64,000 nt of DNA from CAVTJL01 sp963828215. GTDB lineage: Bacteria; Pseudomonadota; Alphaproteobacteria; Geminicoccales; Geminicoccaceae. The first letter of the stretch is position 1; every line of letters begins with the position of its first letter. Below the pieces are notes generated by a model. The model made no database searches and was not told the DNA's origin. It was given only the letters and a program-made list of their open reading frames with translations. Shown one piece after another: positions 29,677 through 39,166 of this stretch. A program made the translations under genes and the position numbers. Where the stretch lies: the NCBI GenBank assembly GCA_963828215.1, contig CAWHFO010000051.1, positions 372,001 to 436,000 on the forward strand, written 5' to 3'.

Positions 29677-30608
29677 CGGGTCCCTCGTGCTGTCTGGCCG
29701 TGGCGATCGACCGGCCGAACGGCAGCGTGCGCCACATGAGAACGGTGACCGTCGCGAAGGTGAGGACACCCAGCGCGTTGTGCGTCACGGCCACCGGGAT
29801 CGGATCGAACAGGGCGACGATCAGCCAGCCCAGAGCGATCTGCGCCAGGACGAGCACGAGCGCCAGCAGTGCCAGGCCGCGGATCGGTCCGGGCTGGCCT
29901 CGTGACAAGGCGAACAGAGCCAGGACCACGAGGCCGACCGCCGCCGCCAGCGCGCGGTGCATGAAGTTGATGCGGATCGCGGCGTCGGCGAGGTCCGGCA
30001 CCACCGCCCCGTCACAGAGCGGCCAGGTAGAGCAGGCCAGGGCAGCACCGCTCTTCGCCATGACGGCCGCGCTCGTCATGGCGAGAAGCGCCAGGACCCA
30101 GGCTGCGGCGGCCACCCAGCCGACCTGGCGCGACCCTTCGGGAGGCGCAGCGCCGGAGCGCACCAGAATGAAGAGAATGGTGCTCAGGACCAGGAGCGCG
30201 TTGCCGAGATGGAGCGCCACCGACCAGGGACTGTTTTGATCCAGCACCGTGACACCGCCGAGCGCGCCCTGAACGAGCAGGAGCAGGATCAGCACCAGGC
30301 CGGCTCGGCCGATCACGGGTCGCGATCGCCAGCGCAGGCAGGCAAGGAGCACCAGGGCCAGGACGAGCGGCCCCAGAAGCACGCCGGCGATCAGCCGATG
30401 CACCCATTCGAGCATCACCTGGCCGTAGCTGTAACCGATGCCCGGCACCGCGGCGATCTCGCTCGGCGTCGGCAGCCAGTGGCCGTAGCAGGTCGGCCAG
30501 TCGGGGCAGGACAGGCCCGAGCCCGTGGTCCGCACCACGGCACCGAGGACGATCAGGCAGAAGGTCGTGAGCGGCCGCGACGGCGGCCAGGTAGCGAACG
30601 GCACGCAC
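29651..30608 (-). CDS. ctaA: Heme A synthase (COX15/CtaA), frameshifted near its start
   Basis: Multi-helix membrane enzyme that oxidises the C8 methyl of heme O to make heme A for the aa3 oxidase encoded upstream. Landmarks: LSCPDWPTCYGHWLP, the helix histidines in LEWVHRLIAG and NFMHRALAA, and a late AVTHNALG. The GTG at 30608 (VRAVRYLAAVAA) lies four bases after the surf1 stop with GAGGAGA upstream. One extra base at about 30571-30574 must be removed to join this N-terminus to LTTFCLIVLGAVV. Corrected length is about 318 residues. Confidence 0.9.
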
Positions 30609-30612
30609 GCGA

Positions 30613-31353
30613 TCAGCTCTCCTCGGCTCTGAGACCGAGCATGACGTAGAACACGACCAGCGCGCCGGCGAGGGAGAACCATGTGATCGCATAGCCGAGA
30701 TGGGCGTTGCGATAGTCCACCTCGACGGGCGACGGGGCGGGCAGCTCGCCCGGCCGGGCCGCTCGATTGACAAAGAGAATGAATGGCTGGACGGGCGCGC
30801 CGACGGCTCGCTCGAGCGCTTCCGGGTCGAACCAGTACCAGCGCCGCTTGCCGGGTTCGTTGGAGGGTGTGAAGAGACCCTTCGGGGCATCCCCGCGATC
30901 CCGCAGCACGCCCGACACCTCGACCCGGCCCGTCGGCTGCGCCGTCGACGGGACATGGGGCGGCAGCAGGGCCTCGGGCAGCCAGCCCCGGTCGACGAGC
31001 AGGATCCGCCCGTCGTCGAGGCGGAGGGGCACCACCAGCTGGCCGCCGACCTCTCCGCCCCGCTCGACGACACCGAAGGCCAGCGAGCGATCGTTGATGA
31101 AGACGCCGCTGGCCGAGACGTGACGGAAGTCGAGCGCCGCGGGATCGTCGATGCGCGCGGGGTAGGCGACCGCCGGCTCCGCCATGCGACTTTCAGCGTG
31201 GGCGATGAGACCGAGCTTCCATTGGAGCCGCTCGAGCTGCCACACGCCGAGCCCGATCAGCAGGGCCAGCATGATCGAGCAGACGAGGGTCAGGGCGAGG
31301 CCCGGCCGGAAGCTGCGGCGGCGGCGCCCTTCAGCCGTCGGCGTGGAAATCAT
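30613..31353 (-). CDS. SURF1-family cytochrome oxidase assembly protein
   Basis: A 246-residue inner-membrane protein with one helix at each end (residues 18-38 and near 218-238) around a periplasmic domain, the SURF1 layout. Family segments: LGVWQLERLQWK, VSGVFINDRS and LLVDRGWLPE. It helps insert heme a3 and mature oxidase subunit I. It overlaps the DUF983 gene by 23 bases and is followed at once by ctaA. Confidence 0.93.
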   Translation of the reverse strand: MISTPTAEGRRRRSFRPGLALTLVCSIMLALLIGLGVWQLERLQWKLGLIAHAESRMAEPAVAYPARIDDPAALDFRHVSASGVFINDRSLAFGVVERGGEVGGQLVVPLRLDDGRILLVDRGWLPEALLPPHVPSTAQPTGRVEVSGVLRDRGDAPKGLFTPSNEPGKRRWYWFDPEALERAVGAPVQPFILFVNRAARPGELPAPSPVEVDYRNAHLGYAITWFSLAGALVVFYVMLGLRAEES

Positions 31354-31693
31354 CGGTCCGGTGCCGGTACTGAATCGCGATAAGAAGCCCCTTGAGCGGC
31401 CGCATCAGGCCGATGGTCAGGACGAGGGCCAGGGGCAGCCAGACGACCATGTGCAGCCAGATCGGCCAGCCATACTTGACCTCGACGATCAGGGCCGCCC
31501 CGACGACGATGAAGCCGACGATCAGCACGATGAAGGCCACGGGCCCGTCGCCGCTGTCCTGTCCGCCGAAGCCCTGACCGCATCGCTCGCAGGAGGAAGC
31601 AACCCGAAGGAAGCCGTTGAAGAGATGGCCCTGCCCGCAGCTCGGGCAGCGGCCGGTCAGCCCGGAGACGAACGGCGACGGCGCACCCGTCAA
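31331..31693 (-). CDS. DUF983 zinc-ribbon membrane protein of the oxidase operon
   Basis: A 120-residue protein with an N-terminal four-cysteine zinc ribbon (GRCPSCGQGHLFNGF then CERCGQGF) and two membrane helices. The family is regularly found in alphaproteobacterial aa3 oxidase operons and is of unknown function. A TTG start at 31693 overlaps the ctaE stop (TTGA), implying coupled translation. No ATG is available before the zinc ribbon. The gene also overlaps surf1. Confidence 0.85.
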   Translation of the reverse strand: MTGAPSPFVSGLTGRCPSCGQGHLFNGFLRVASSCERCGQGFGGQDSGDGPVAFIVLIVGFIVVGAALIVEVKYGWPIWLHMVVWLPLALVLTIGLMRPLKGLLIAIQYRHRTDDFHADG

Positions 31694-32571
31694 CCGGCTC
31701 CGCCCGCGACCGGCGTCGTCACGAACTGCAGGCTGCCGCCCCACCAGTAGACCCAGACGAAGAGGAAGAGCCAGACCACGTCCACGAAGTGCCAATACCA
31801 GGCCGCCGTCTCGAGGCCGACATGCTGGTTGGGCTTGAAGGTGTGGAAGTAGGCGCGAATCGTGCAGACGAGAAGGAAGGTCGTCCCGATGATCACGTGA
31901 AAGCCGTGGAAGCCGGTCGCCATGTAGAAGGTCGACCCGTACATCCCCTTGTCGATCGTGAAGCCCTCGTGGATCGAGCGTAGATACTCGAACGCCTGAA
32001 AGCTCGTGAAGGTAAGGCCGAGGCAGCAGGTCAGGAGCAGCGCCCGGAAGGCCGTGTCCTGGTCGTCCTCGCGAACCGCATGATGCGCCCAGGTGACCGT
32101 CGCCCCCGAGAGGAGGAGGATCATGGTGTTGAGGAAGGGAATATCCCAGGTCGGCACGGGCTGGATGCCCGCCGGCGGCCAGGACACCGAGTAGAGCATC
32201 GGCTGGTTGATGGCGCCCCAGAAGAACGCCCAGAAGAAGGCGACGAAGAACATCACCTCCGAGGTGATGAAGAGGCCCATGCCGATGCGCAGGCCCCGCG
32301 CCACGATCTGCTTGTGATGCCCGGTGATCCCCTCCTTGATGACGTCGCGCCACCACACGAACATCGTCCCCAGGATGCCGGCGATCCCCAGCAGCAGCAC
32401 CCAGGTGCCGAGCCCATAACCGTGCATCCAAAGAACGGTGCCGCTCGTCAGGAACAGCGCCGCCACGGCACCTGTCGCCGGCCAGGGGCTCGGATCGACC
32501 AGATGGTAGTCGTGATGCGGGGCCTCGTGGCCGTGCGCCTCTGCGTGTGCCGCGTCCGCATGCGCCGCCAT
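31690..32571 (-). CDS. ctaE: Cytochrome c oxidase subunit III
   Basis: A 293-residue membrane protein with the seven-helix layout of subunit III of aa3 oxidase. Conserved segments include HDYHLVDPSPWP, MFVWWRDVIKEG, LFITSEVMFFVAFFWAFF, GFHGFHVIIGT and the last helix WYWHFVDVVWLFLFVWVYWWG. Its start overlaps a 26-codon frame (TGATG) that follows coxF. The gene normally next upstream, ctaG, is missing. Confidence 0.96.
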   Translation of the reverse strand: MAAHADAAHAEAHGHEAPHHDYHLVDPSPWPATGAVAALFLTSGTVLWMHGYGLGTWVLLLGIAGILGTMFVWWRDVIKEGITGHHKQIVARGLRIGMGLFITSEVMFFVAFFWAFFWGAINQPMLYSVSWPPAGIQPVPTWDIPFLNTMILLLSGATVTWAHHAVREDDQDTAFRALLLTCCLGLTFTSFQAFEYLRSIHEGFTIDKGMYGSTFYMATGFHGFHVIIGTTFLLVCTIRAYFHTFKPNQHVGLETAAWYWHFVDVVWLFLFVWVYWWGGSLQFVTTPVAGGAG

Positions 32572-32651
32572 CAGCAGAACCTCCTCACCGTCGTCTCCCC
32601 CTCTGGCGCCGAGGCTCGCCTGCGCGCGCGCCCGCCCGAGTTGCCGCTCAT
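32571..32651 (-). other. 26-codon frame in the position of ctaG
   Basis: A short frame starts in an ATGA overlap with the end of the coxF-like gene and ends in a TGATG overlap with ctaE. It begins MSGNSGGRARRRAS, which resembles the polar start of some CtaG proteins, but nothing of the CtaG membrane helix or copper site follows. It may be the scar of a ctaG deletion, an assembly collapse, or a short coupling frame. Confidence 0.35.
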
Positions 32652-32773
32652 GCCACGTTGCCCCGCAGCTTGACGATCGTGATCAGATAGAAAAGCACGA
32701 CGAAGGCGAGCAGGACGAGAGCCACGAAGATGTTCTTCGCGCGCCGCCGGCGACGTTCGGACTCGTCCAGCAT
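32648..32773 (-). CDS. Small CoxF-like membrane protein of the oxidase operon
   Basis: A 41-residue protein: a basic N-terminus (DESERRRRRAKN), one membrane helix (IFVALVLLAFVVLFYLITIVK) and a short tail. Small single-helix proteins of this form lie between ctaB and ctaG in many alphaproteobacterial aa3 operons and are called CoxF. The role is unknown, probably in oxidase assembly. The start ATG lies two bases after the ctaB stop codon. Confidence 0.75.
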   Translation of the reverse strand: MLDESERRRRRAKNIFVALVLLAFVVLFYLITIVKLRGNVA

Positions 32774-32775
32774 GC

Positions 32776-33730
<955 letters not shown>

Positions 33731-33760
33731 CAGGTCGACGATCCTTTCCGCAGCCCTCGA

Positions 33761-35344
33761 TCAGTGAATCTGCGGCAGCTCGTTGAAGGTGTGATAGGGC
33801 GGCGGCGAGGGCAGCGTCCACTCGAGGGTCGTCGCCCCTTCGCCCCACGGATTGTCCGCGCACTGCTCGCTCGACGAGAACGTCCGATAGAGCACGTAGA
33901 TGAAGAACAGGGCGCTGGCACCGGAGATGAAGGCCCCGAGCGACGCGACCATGTTCCACCCGGCATAGGCGTCCGGATAGTCCGGGATGTGCCGGGGCAT
34001 CCCGGCGAGCCCGAGAAAGTGCATCGGGAAGAACGTCAGGTTGACGCCGATGAAGGTCAGCCAGAAATGGATCTTGCCGAGCAACTCCGGCGGCTGCCGG
34101 CCCGATATCTTGCCGATCCAGTAGTAGAAGCCGGCGAAGATGCCGAACACGGCCCCGAGCGAGAGCACGTAGTGGAAGTGCGCGATCACGTAGTAGGTGT
34201 TGTGGAGCGAATGATCGACGCCGGCATTGGCCAGCACGACGCCCGTGACGCCACCGACCGTGAAGAGGAAGATGAAGCCGGTGGCCCACAGCATCGGCGT
34301 CGCGTACCGGATCGAGCCGCCCCACATCGTGGCGAGCCAGCTGAACACCTTGATCCCCGTCGGCACCGCGATGACCATGGTCGCCGCGACGAAGTAGGCC
34401 TGAACGTCGGTGTTCATGCCGACGGTGAACATGTGGTGCGCCCAGACCACGAAGCCGATGACGCCGATCGACACCATGGCGTAGGCCATGCCGAGATAGC
34501 CGAAGATCGGCTTCCTGGAGAAGGTCGAGATGACGTGGCTGACGATGCCGAAGGCCGGCAGGATCATGATGTAGACTTCGGGATGGCCGAAGAACCAGAA
34601 GAGATGCTGGAACAGGACGGGATCACCGCCGCCCGCCGGATCGAAGAAGTGCGTGCCGAAATTGCGATCCGTCAGCAGCATGGTGATGGCGCCGGCGAGT
34701 ACCGGCAGGGCCAGGAGAAGAAGGAACACGGTGACCAGGATCGACCACACGAAAAGCGGCATCTTGTGCATGGTCATGCCGGGCGCGCGCATGTTGAAGA
34801 TGGTCGTGATGAAGTTGATCGCCCCGAGCAGCGACGAGATGCCCGCGAGGTGCAGGGAGAAGATCACCATGTCCACCGCCGGGCCGGGATGGCCGAGCGC
34901 TCCCGACAGCGGCGGGTACAGCGTCCAGCCCGTGCCGGCCCCGTCGTCGACGAAGGCCGATCCGAAGAGCAGACAGAAGGACGGCACCAGCAGCCAGAAG
35001 CTGATGTTGTTCATGCGGGGGAACGCCATGTCCGGCGCGCCGATCATCAACGGCACCATCCAGTTGCCGAAGCCGCCGATCAGCGCCGGCATGACGAAGA
35101 AGAAGATCATGATCAGCCCGTGGGCCGTGACCAGGGTATTGTAGATCTGGTGGTTGGTGATGAACTGGATCCCCGGCTCCATCAGCTCGGCGCGGAAGAG
35201 CAGCGAGAACAGCATGCCGATGATCCCCGCGCAGAATGCGAAGATCAGGTACATGGTCCCGATGTCTTTGTGGTTGGTCGAGTAGACCCACCGCCGCCAG
35301 CCGGTCGGGCGATGGTCATCCGCATGCGCCGAGGCGTACGCCAT
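33761..35344 (-). CDS. ctaD: Cytochrome c oxidase subunit I
   Basis: The 527-residue catalytic subunit of the aa3-type oxidase with twelve helices. It holds heme a, heme a3 and CuB. Key segments: YNTLVTAHGLIMIFF (heme a ligand), WFFGHPEVYIMILPAFG (CuB histidine and the cross-linked tyrosine), VWAHHMFTVG (CuB histidines) and the heme ligands in YYVIAHFHYVLS. Intact. It lies 27 bases after ctaC and 30 bases before ctaB. Confidence 0.98.
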   Translation of the reverse strand: MAYASAHADDHRPTGWRRWVYSTNHKDIGTMYLIFAFCAGIIGMLFSLLFRAELMEPGIQFITNHQIYNTLVTAHGLIMIFFFVMPALIGGFGNWMVPLMIGAPDMAFPRMNNISFWLLVPSFCLLFGSAFVDDGAGTGWTLYPPLSGALGHPGPAVDMVIFSLHLAGISSLLGAINFITTIFNMRAPGMTMHKMPLFVWSILVTVFLLLLALPVLAGAITMLLTDRNFGTHFFDPAGGGDPVLFQHLFWFFGHPEVYIMILPAFGIVSHVISTFSRKPIFGYLGMAYAMVSIGVIGFVVWAHHMFTVGMNTDVQAYFVAATMVIAVPTGIKVFSWLATMWGGSIRYATPMLWATGFIFLFTVGGVTGVVLANAGVDHSLHNTYYVIAHFHYVLSLGAVFGIFAGFYYWIGKISGRQPPELLGKIHFWLTFIGVNLTFFPMHFLGLAGMPRHIPDYPDAYAGWNMVASLGAFISGASALFFIYVLYRTFSSSEQCADNPWGEGATTLEWTLPSPPPYHTFNELPQIH

Positions 35345-35371
35345 GCTGCGAACCCCTTCCTGCTCTCTGTC

Positions 35372-36238
35372 CTAGCGCGCCACGTCGGCCGGAGACGCCG
35401 ACGCCACCCGCATGCGGCCCGGGCCGTCGACCTGGGCGAACTTCTGTTTCGCGTCCTTCAGCCAGGCCTGGAACTCGGCCTTGGGCCTGGCATCGATCAT
35501 GATCGGCATGTAGGCGTGGTTGACGCCGCAGAGGCGCGAGCACTGGCCGTAGTAGATGCCCGGCTTGTCGGCCTCGAGCCATACCTCGTTGAGGCGCCCC
35601 GGGATGGCGTCGATCTTGATGCCCATCGCCGGCATCGACCAGCTGTGGATCACGTCGGCGGACGTCACCTGCACGCGCACCACCTCGCCCACCGGCACGA
35701 CCATCGGGTTGTCCGTCGACAGGAGCCGCTCCTGCCCCTTCGCCTTGTCGATCTCGTTGTCGGGGATCATCAGCGCGTCGAAGCCGAAATTGCCCTCGTC
35801 CGGATAGGAATAGGACCAATACCACTGGTGGCCGGTGACCTTCACGGTGAGGGCGGCCGGCGGAACCGTGTTCTTGTAGTAGAGGAGCTTGAACGAGGGG
35901 ACCGCGATGATCACCAGGACGAGGACCGGAACGGCCGTCCAGATGATCTCCAGGAGCGTGTTGTGCGAGCGCTTCGAGGGCACGGGGTTGCGGAACTCGT
36001 GAAACCGATAGGAGGAGACGAGCAGCAGCCCGAGGACCAGCAGCACGATGATCGTGATGACCCACATCAAGAGGGTGTGGAAGCTCTCGATCCGCTCCAT
36101 GACCGGCGAGGCGGCCGGCTGAAAGTCCATCTCCCAGGGAGTCGGCCCCTCGACGGCGGGCCCGGCGGCGAGGGCCGCGCCGCCCCATGCGATCAGGCCG
36201 GAAGCGACCGCGAGAAGGCTCGGGATGCGTGATCGCAT
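35372..36238 (-). CDS. ctaC: Cytochrome c oxidase subunit II
   Basis: First gene of the oxidase operon, 288 residues. A signal peptide (MRSRIPSLLAVASGLIAWGG to AALA) is followed by two helices and a periplasmic cupredoxin domain with the CuA site: VIHSWSMP and GQCSRLCGVNHAYM. The aromatic patch GHQWYWSYSYPDEG for electron entry is present. The start at 36238 was chosen from the signal peptide; the longer frame upstream is not conserved. It is divergent from the T6SS kinase gene. Confidence 0.97.
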   Translation of the reverse strand: MRSRIPSLLAVASGLIAWGGAALAAGPAVEGPTPWEMDFQPAASPVMERIESFHTLLMWVITIIVLLVLGLLLVSSYRFHEFRNPVPSKRSHNTLLEIIWTAVPVLVLVIIAVPSFKLLYYKNTVPPAALTVKVTGHQWYWSYSYPDEGNFGFDALMIPDNEIDKAKGQERLLSTDNPMVVPVGEVVRVQVTSADVIHSWSMPAMGIKIDAIPGRLNEVWLEADKPGIYYGQCSRLCGVNHAYMPIMIDARPKAEFQAWLKDAKQKFAQVDGPGRMRVASASPADVAR

Positions 36239-36689
36239 GGACGCCTCGTTCCTCTCCAAGAAAGCGAATCCAAGCGGCGCGTGGGCGGCGCTCATGCGTC
36301 GGTCTGCTCGAGGCGAAATGCCCACCGGAGACGGCCGCGACCATAGGAGCCGGCCCGGGGACCGGCCGAGTGACAGATTGTCGCAAGAACGGCCAATCCG
36401 AGCGGCTTTTCCGTTCTGTGGCTGGGGTTTGGCGCTCATCCTACTCCATCGCATGAAGAGCCTGTCCGTCCCTCCCGACACCGTTGCGACCGCGGCGCCG
36501 ACACCAAACCCGGCGCGACCATAGCGAGAAGCGGCTCGGGCCACAAACGGCCTCGGGGACAGGCGGCAGAAGGTGGAGGAGCGATTTCCCAGGCGGGCCC
36601 TCATGCCTGTCGTTGGCACGGCGCGCGAACCCGGACTATGGTGCCGGCCGGGGGGATCGCTCGGAACGTCGGCGCCCCAAGGGAGCGAG
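36239..36689. other. Divergent intergenic region between ctaC and the T6SS kinase gene
   Basis: About 450 bases with no credible gene. It must hold the oxidase promoter (leftward) and a T6SS promoter (rightward), but I see no promoter good enough to name. A GG-N10-GC pattern at 36419-36434 is only a weak sigma-54-like match. Confidence 0.5.
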
Positions 36690-38375
36690 ATGAGCGGCAC
36701 CGACTTCCCGACGATGATGGGAGGCGCCGGGGACGGCCCTGGGCCCACGTCGTCGCGAATTGAGTCGGGCACGCTCCTGGCGCATACCTACCGGGTCGAG
36801 CGATCCATCGGCGCCGGCGGGATGGGCGAGATCTACGAGGCCGTCAACACGATCACCGGAGCCCATGCCGCGATCAAGGCGATCCGCCCGGAGCTCGTGA
36901 GCGACGAGACCATCGCCCGGCTCTTCGTTCGCGAGGCGGAGGCGCTGAAGAGCATCCGCGACGCGGCGGTGGTGGGCTACGAGGGCGTCTTCCGGGACGA
37001 GATCGGCCGTGTCTTCCTGGCCATGGAGTATGTCGACGGCCCCTCGCTGGCGGGGCTGATCAGGACGCGGCCGCTGGCGGTCGAGGAGGCGCTCCGGCTC
37101 GGGCGGCGGCTCGCCCGCGGTCTGGCGGCGGCCCATGCGGTCGGCGTGTTCCATCGCGACCTCTCGCCCGACAACATCCTCCTGCCCGGCGGTCGGCTGG
37201 ACGACGCCGTGATCATCGACTTCGGGATCGCCAAGCGGCAAGGCGCATCCGGGCCCACCCTCTATGGCGCCGACCGGCAGGGCTTCACAGGCAAGTATGC
37301 CTATGCCTCCCCCGAGCAGGCGGGCGCCGTCGTGGCTCCCATCGACGGGCGCTCGGACTTCTACAGCTTGGCCCTGGTTCTCGTCGCGGCCGTCCTGGGG
37401 CGACCCCTGCCGATGGGTCACGACCCGCTGACGGCGGTCGCGGCGCGCCAGCGGCGGCCCGACCTGTCGGCCGTGCCCCAGGCGCTGCGCGCGGTCGTAG
37501 AGCCGATGCTGGCTCCGGATCCCGGGGATCGCCCGAGCCAGATGGCGGCGCTGCTCGATCGCGTGGAGCGGACCGACCGGGCCGAGGCGGCCGTCCCGGC
37601 CGCACGGCCGGCGGCGCACCCGCCTCGACGGTCGATGAGCTGGCTCGCCTGGGTGGGCGGGGCCATTCTGCTCGGCGCCGTCGGAGCGGTGGCGTACGTC
37701 CTCCTCGAGCCTCTGCCGCCACCGCCCGTTCCGCCGCCCCCGTCCGTAACGGGCGGCACCCCGTCGGCCTCGGGCGCGAGGCCTGCGACGAAGCCGCCCT
37801 CGCAGCCGGCCGGCCAGGTTGCCCCGGCTTCGCCCCCGGGGCCGAAGACCGAGCCGCCTGCCGGCCAGGCAGCGCAGGTCGACATCCCGGCGGTGGCGCG
37901 CCTTCGCGAGCTCGTCGGCCAGCCGATGATCGCTCCGCCACAGATCACGCTCAACCGTCCGGACGGTGTCTACCGGGCCGACCGCAACGACGTCGTGGTC
38001 GCGCGCGTCTCCCTTCCGTCGGGCGTCGGCGGGTTCGTCTACGTGGACGACTTTCAGGAGGACGGCGAGGTCTACCACCTCTTGCCCGAGCCCAAGGCCC
38101 CGGCCAACCAGGTGCCGCCGGGGGGATCGATCCAGATCGGGCACGAGGCCGCGACCGCCGGTCCGCACGATCGCGTCTGGCAGATCGGCGCGCCTTACGG
38201 TCGTGCCCGGATCGTCGTCCTCGTCAGCGCCTCGCCTCTGTACGAGGGGTTGAGGCCGATCGGCGAGAAGAGCGAGGACTATCTCGCCGTCCTCGAGAAG
38301 GCCCTGCCCGCCGCCAAGCTCGCTGGTGGGCTTGCCATGGCCGATCTGCCGATCGAAACCCAGTCCGGACCTTAG
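36690..38375 (+). CDS. T6SS-associated Ser/Thr protein kinase (PpkA-like) with DUF4384 domain
   Basis: 561 residues. The kinase domain (about 34-295) has the glycine loop GAGGMGEIYEA, lysine 63 (AAIKAI), HRDLSPDN at 155-162, DFG at 177-179 and the ASPEQ segment. A membrane helix spans about 318-338, then a Pro-rich linker and a periplasmic DUF4384-type domain (VVARVSLPSGVGGFVYV to the end). This is the layout of kinases that start T6SS assembly by phosphorylating an FHA protein; a TagH-type FHA protein and a PP2C phosphatase are encoded in the same cluster. ATG at 36690 follows GGGAG. Confidence 0.9.
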   Translation: MSGTDFPTMMGGAGDGPGPTSSRIESGTLLAHTYRVERSIGAGGMGEIYEAVNTITGAHAAIKAIRPELVSDETIARLFVREAEALKSIRDAAVVGYEGVFRDEIGRVFLAMEYVDGPSLAGLIRTRPLAVEEALRLGRRLARGLAAAHAVGVFHRDLSPDNILLPGGRLDDAVIIDFGIAKRQGASGPTLYGADRQGFTGKYAYASPEQAGAVVAPIDGRSDFYSLALVLVAAVLGRPLPMGHDPLTAVAARQRRPDLSAVPQALRAVVEPMLAPDPGDRPSQMAALLDRVERTDRAEAAVPAARPAAHPPRRSMSWLAWVGGAILLGAVGAVAYVLLEPLPPPPVPPPPSVTGGTPSASGARPATKPPSQPAGQVAPASPPGPKTEPPAGQAAQVDIPAVARLRELVGQPMIAPPQITLNRPDGVYRADRNDVVVARVSLPSGVGGFVYVDDFQEDGEVYHLLPEPKAPANQVPPGGSIQIGHEAATAGPHDRVWQIGAPYGRARIVVLVSASPLYEGLRPIGEKSEDYLAVLEKALPAAKLAGGLAMADLPIETQSGP

Positions 38376-38397
38376 ATCGAAGGGAGAGTCGAGGGTC

Positions 38398-38871
38398 ATG
38401 CCGAGACCGAAGCCATTCCGACCCTCGCGCCGCTGGCGCTCGCCTCTGGCCATGCTGGCCCTCCTTCTCGCCACGGGAAGCCTCTCGGCCGCCGCCCAGG
38501 AGGCGGCCAAGGCAGCGCCCTCGACGATGGTGACGGTGGAGCTGAACAAGCTCGAGCCGGTTGACGGCGCCTGCCGGGTCTACCTCCTGCTTCACAACGG
38601 CACGGCGACGAGCTTCGAGAAGCTGCAGATCGAGCTGGTGAGCTTCGAGCCCAATGGCGAGATCGGCCAGCGGATCGCGGTCGATCTCGCACCGCTGCAG
38701 GCGGGCCGGACGGTCGTTCGCCTCTTCGATCTGCCCAAGGTCGACTGCCGGCAGATCGCGAAGCTGCTCCTGAACGACGTGATCGCCTGCAGCCCGCCGG
38801 CGGCGGCCGGCACGAGCTGCCTCGACGAGCTGCAGCCGACCTCGCGGGCCGCCCCGGAGTTCTGGAAGTGA
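38398..38871 (+). CDS. Secreted hypothetical protein in T6SS cluster
   Basis: 157 residues with an N-terminal signal or anchor (basic start, then LAMLALLLATGSLSAAAQ). The mature domain (about 120 residues) has four cysteines (GACRVYLLL, VDCRQIA, IACSP, TSCLDEL), suggesting disulfides in the periplasm, and a beta-rich pattern. The start at 38398 is preceded by GGGAGAG. I do not recognise the family. Its place between the kinase, whose sensor domain is periplasmic, and tssA makes an accessory or sensory partner plausible, but this is inference. Confidence 0.7.
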   Translation: MPRPKPFRPSRRWRSPLAMLALLLATGSLSAAAQEAAKAAPSTMVTVELNKLEPVDGACRVYLLLHNGTATSFEKLQIELVSFEPNGEIGQRIAVDLAPLQAGRTVVRLFDLPKVDCRQIAKLLLNDVIACSPPAAAGTSCLDELQPTSRAAPEFWK

Positions 38872-39166
38872 CGGGCGACGGTTCCTGCTGCGCGCGGCCC
38901 GAGCCGTCGGCGGAACCCCGCGACTTGGCCGATCCCGGCCATGCCCTGGGGCGTTCGGCCTTGGGGGGCTTTCCGCCTGCCGCGAAACGTGATGTGAGTC
39001 ACTTGCTGCGGCCAGGGACTGGCCTACAAACCTAGCGGAACGGGGTGGTATGGCCGAGCCTCGGCCGGCCTCGACGCCGCAACCGGATCGTCCGGCTCTT
39101 TTGCCCCCAGATGCTGGGGGTCGCCGGCGGGTTGGGTGGACGAACTCGGGGGAGTTGGGTTGCCGG
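38872..39166. other. Intergenic region upstream of tssA
   Basis: About 295 bases with no credible gene. It may hold a second T6SS promoter in front of tssA. A dyad-like GTGATGTGAGTCAC stands out at about 38989-39002, but I cannot assign it. Confidence 0.4.

Noticed and set aside
36419..36434. Sigma-54-like promoter (GG-N10-GC, TGGCTGGGGTTTGGC) upstream of the T6SS kinase
   Set aside because: Only about 8 of 12 consensus positions match, it lies about 255 bases from the start codon, and such patterns are frequent in GC-rich DNA.
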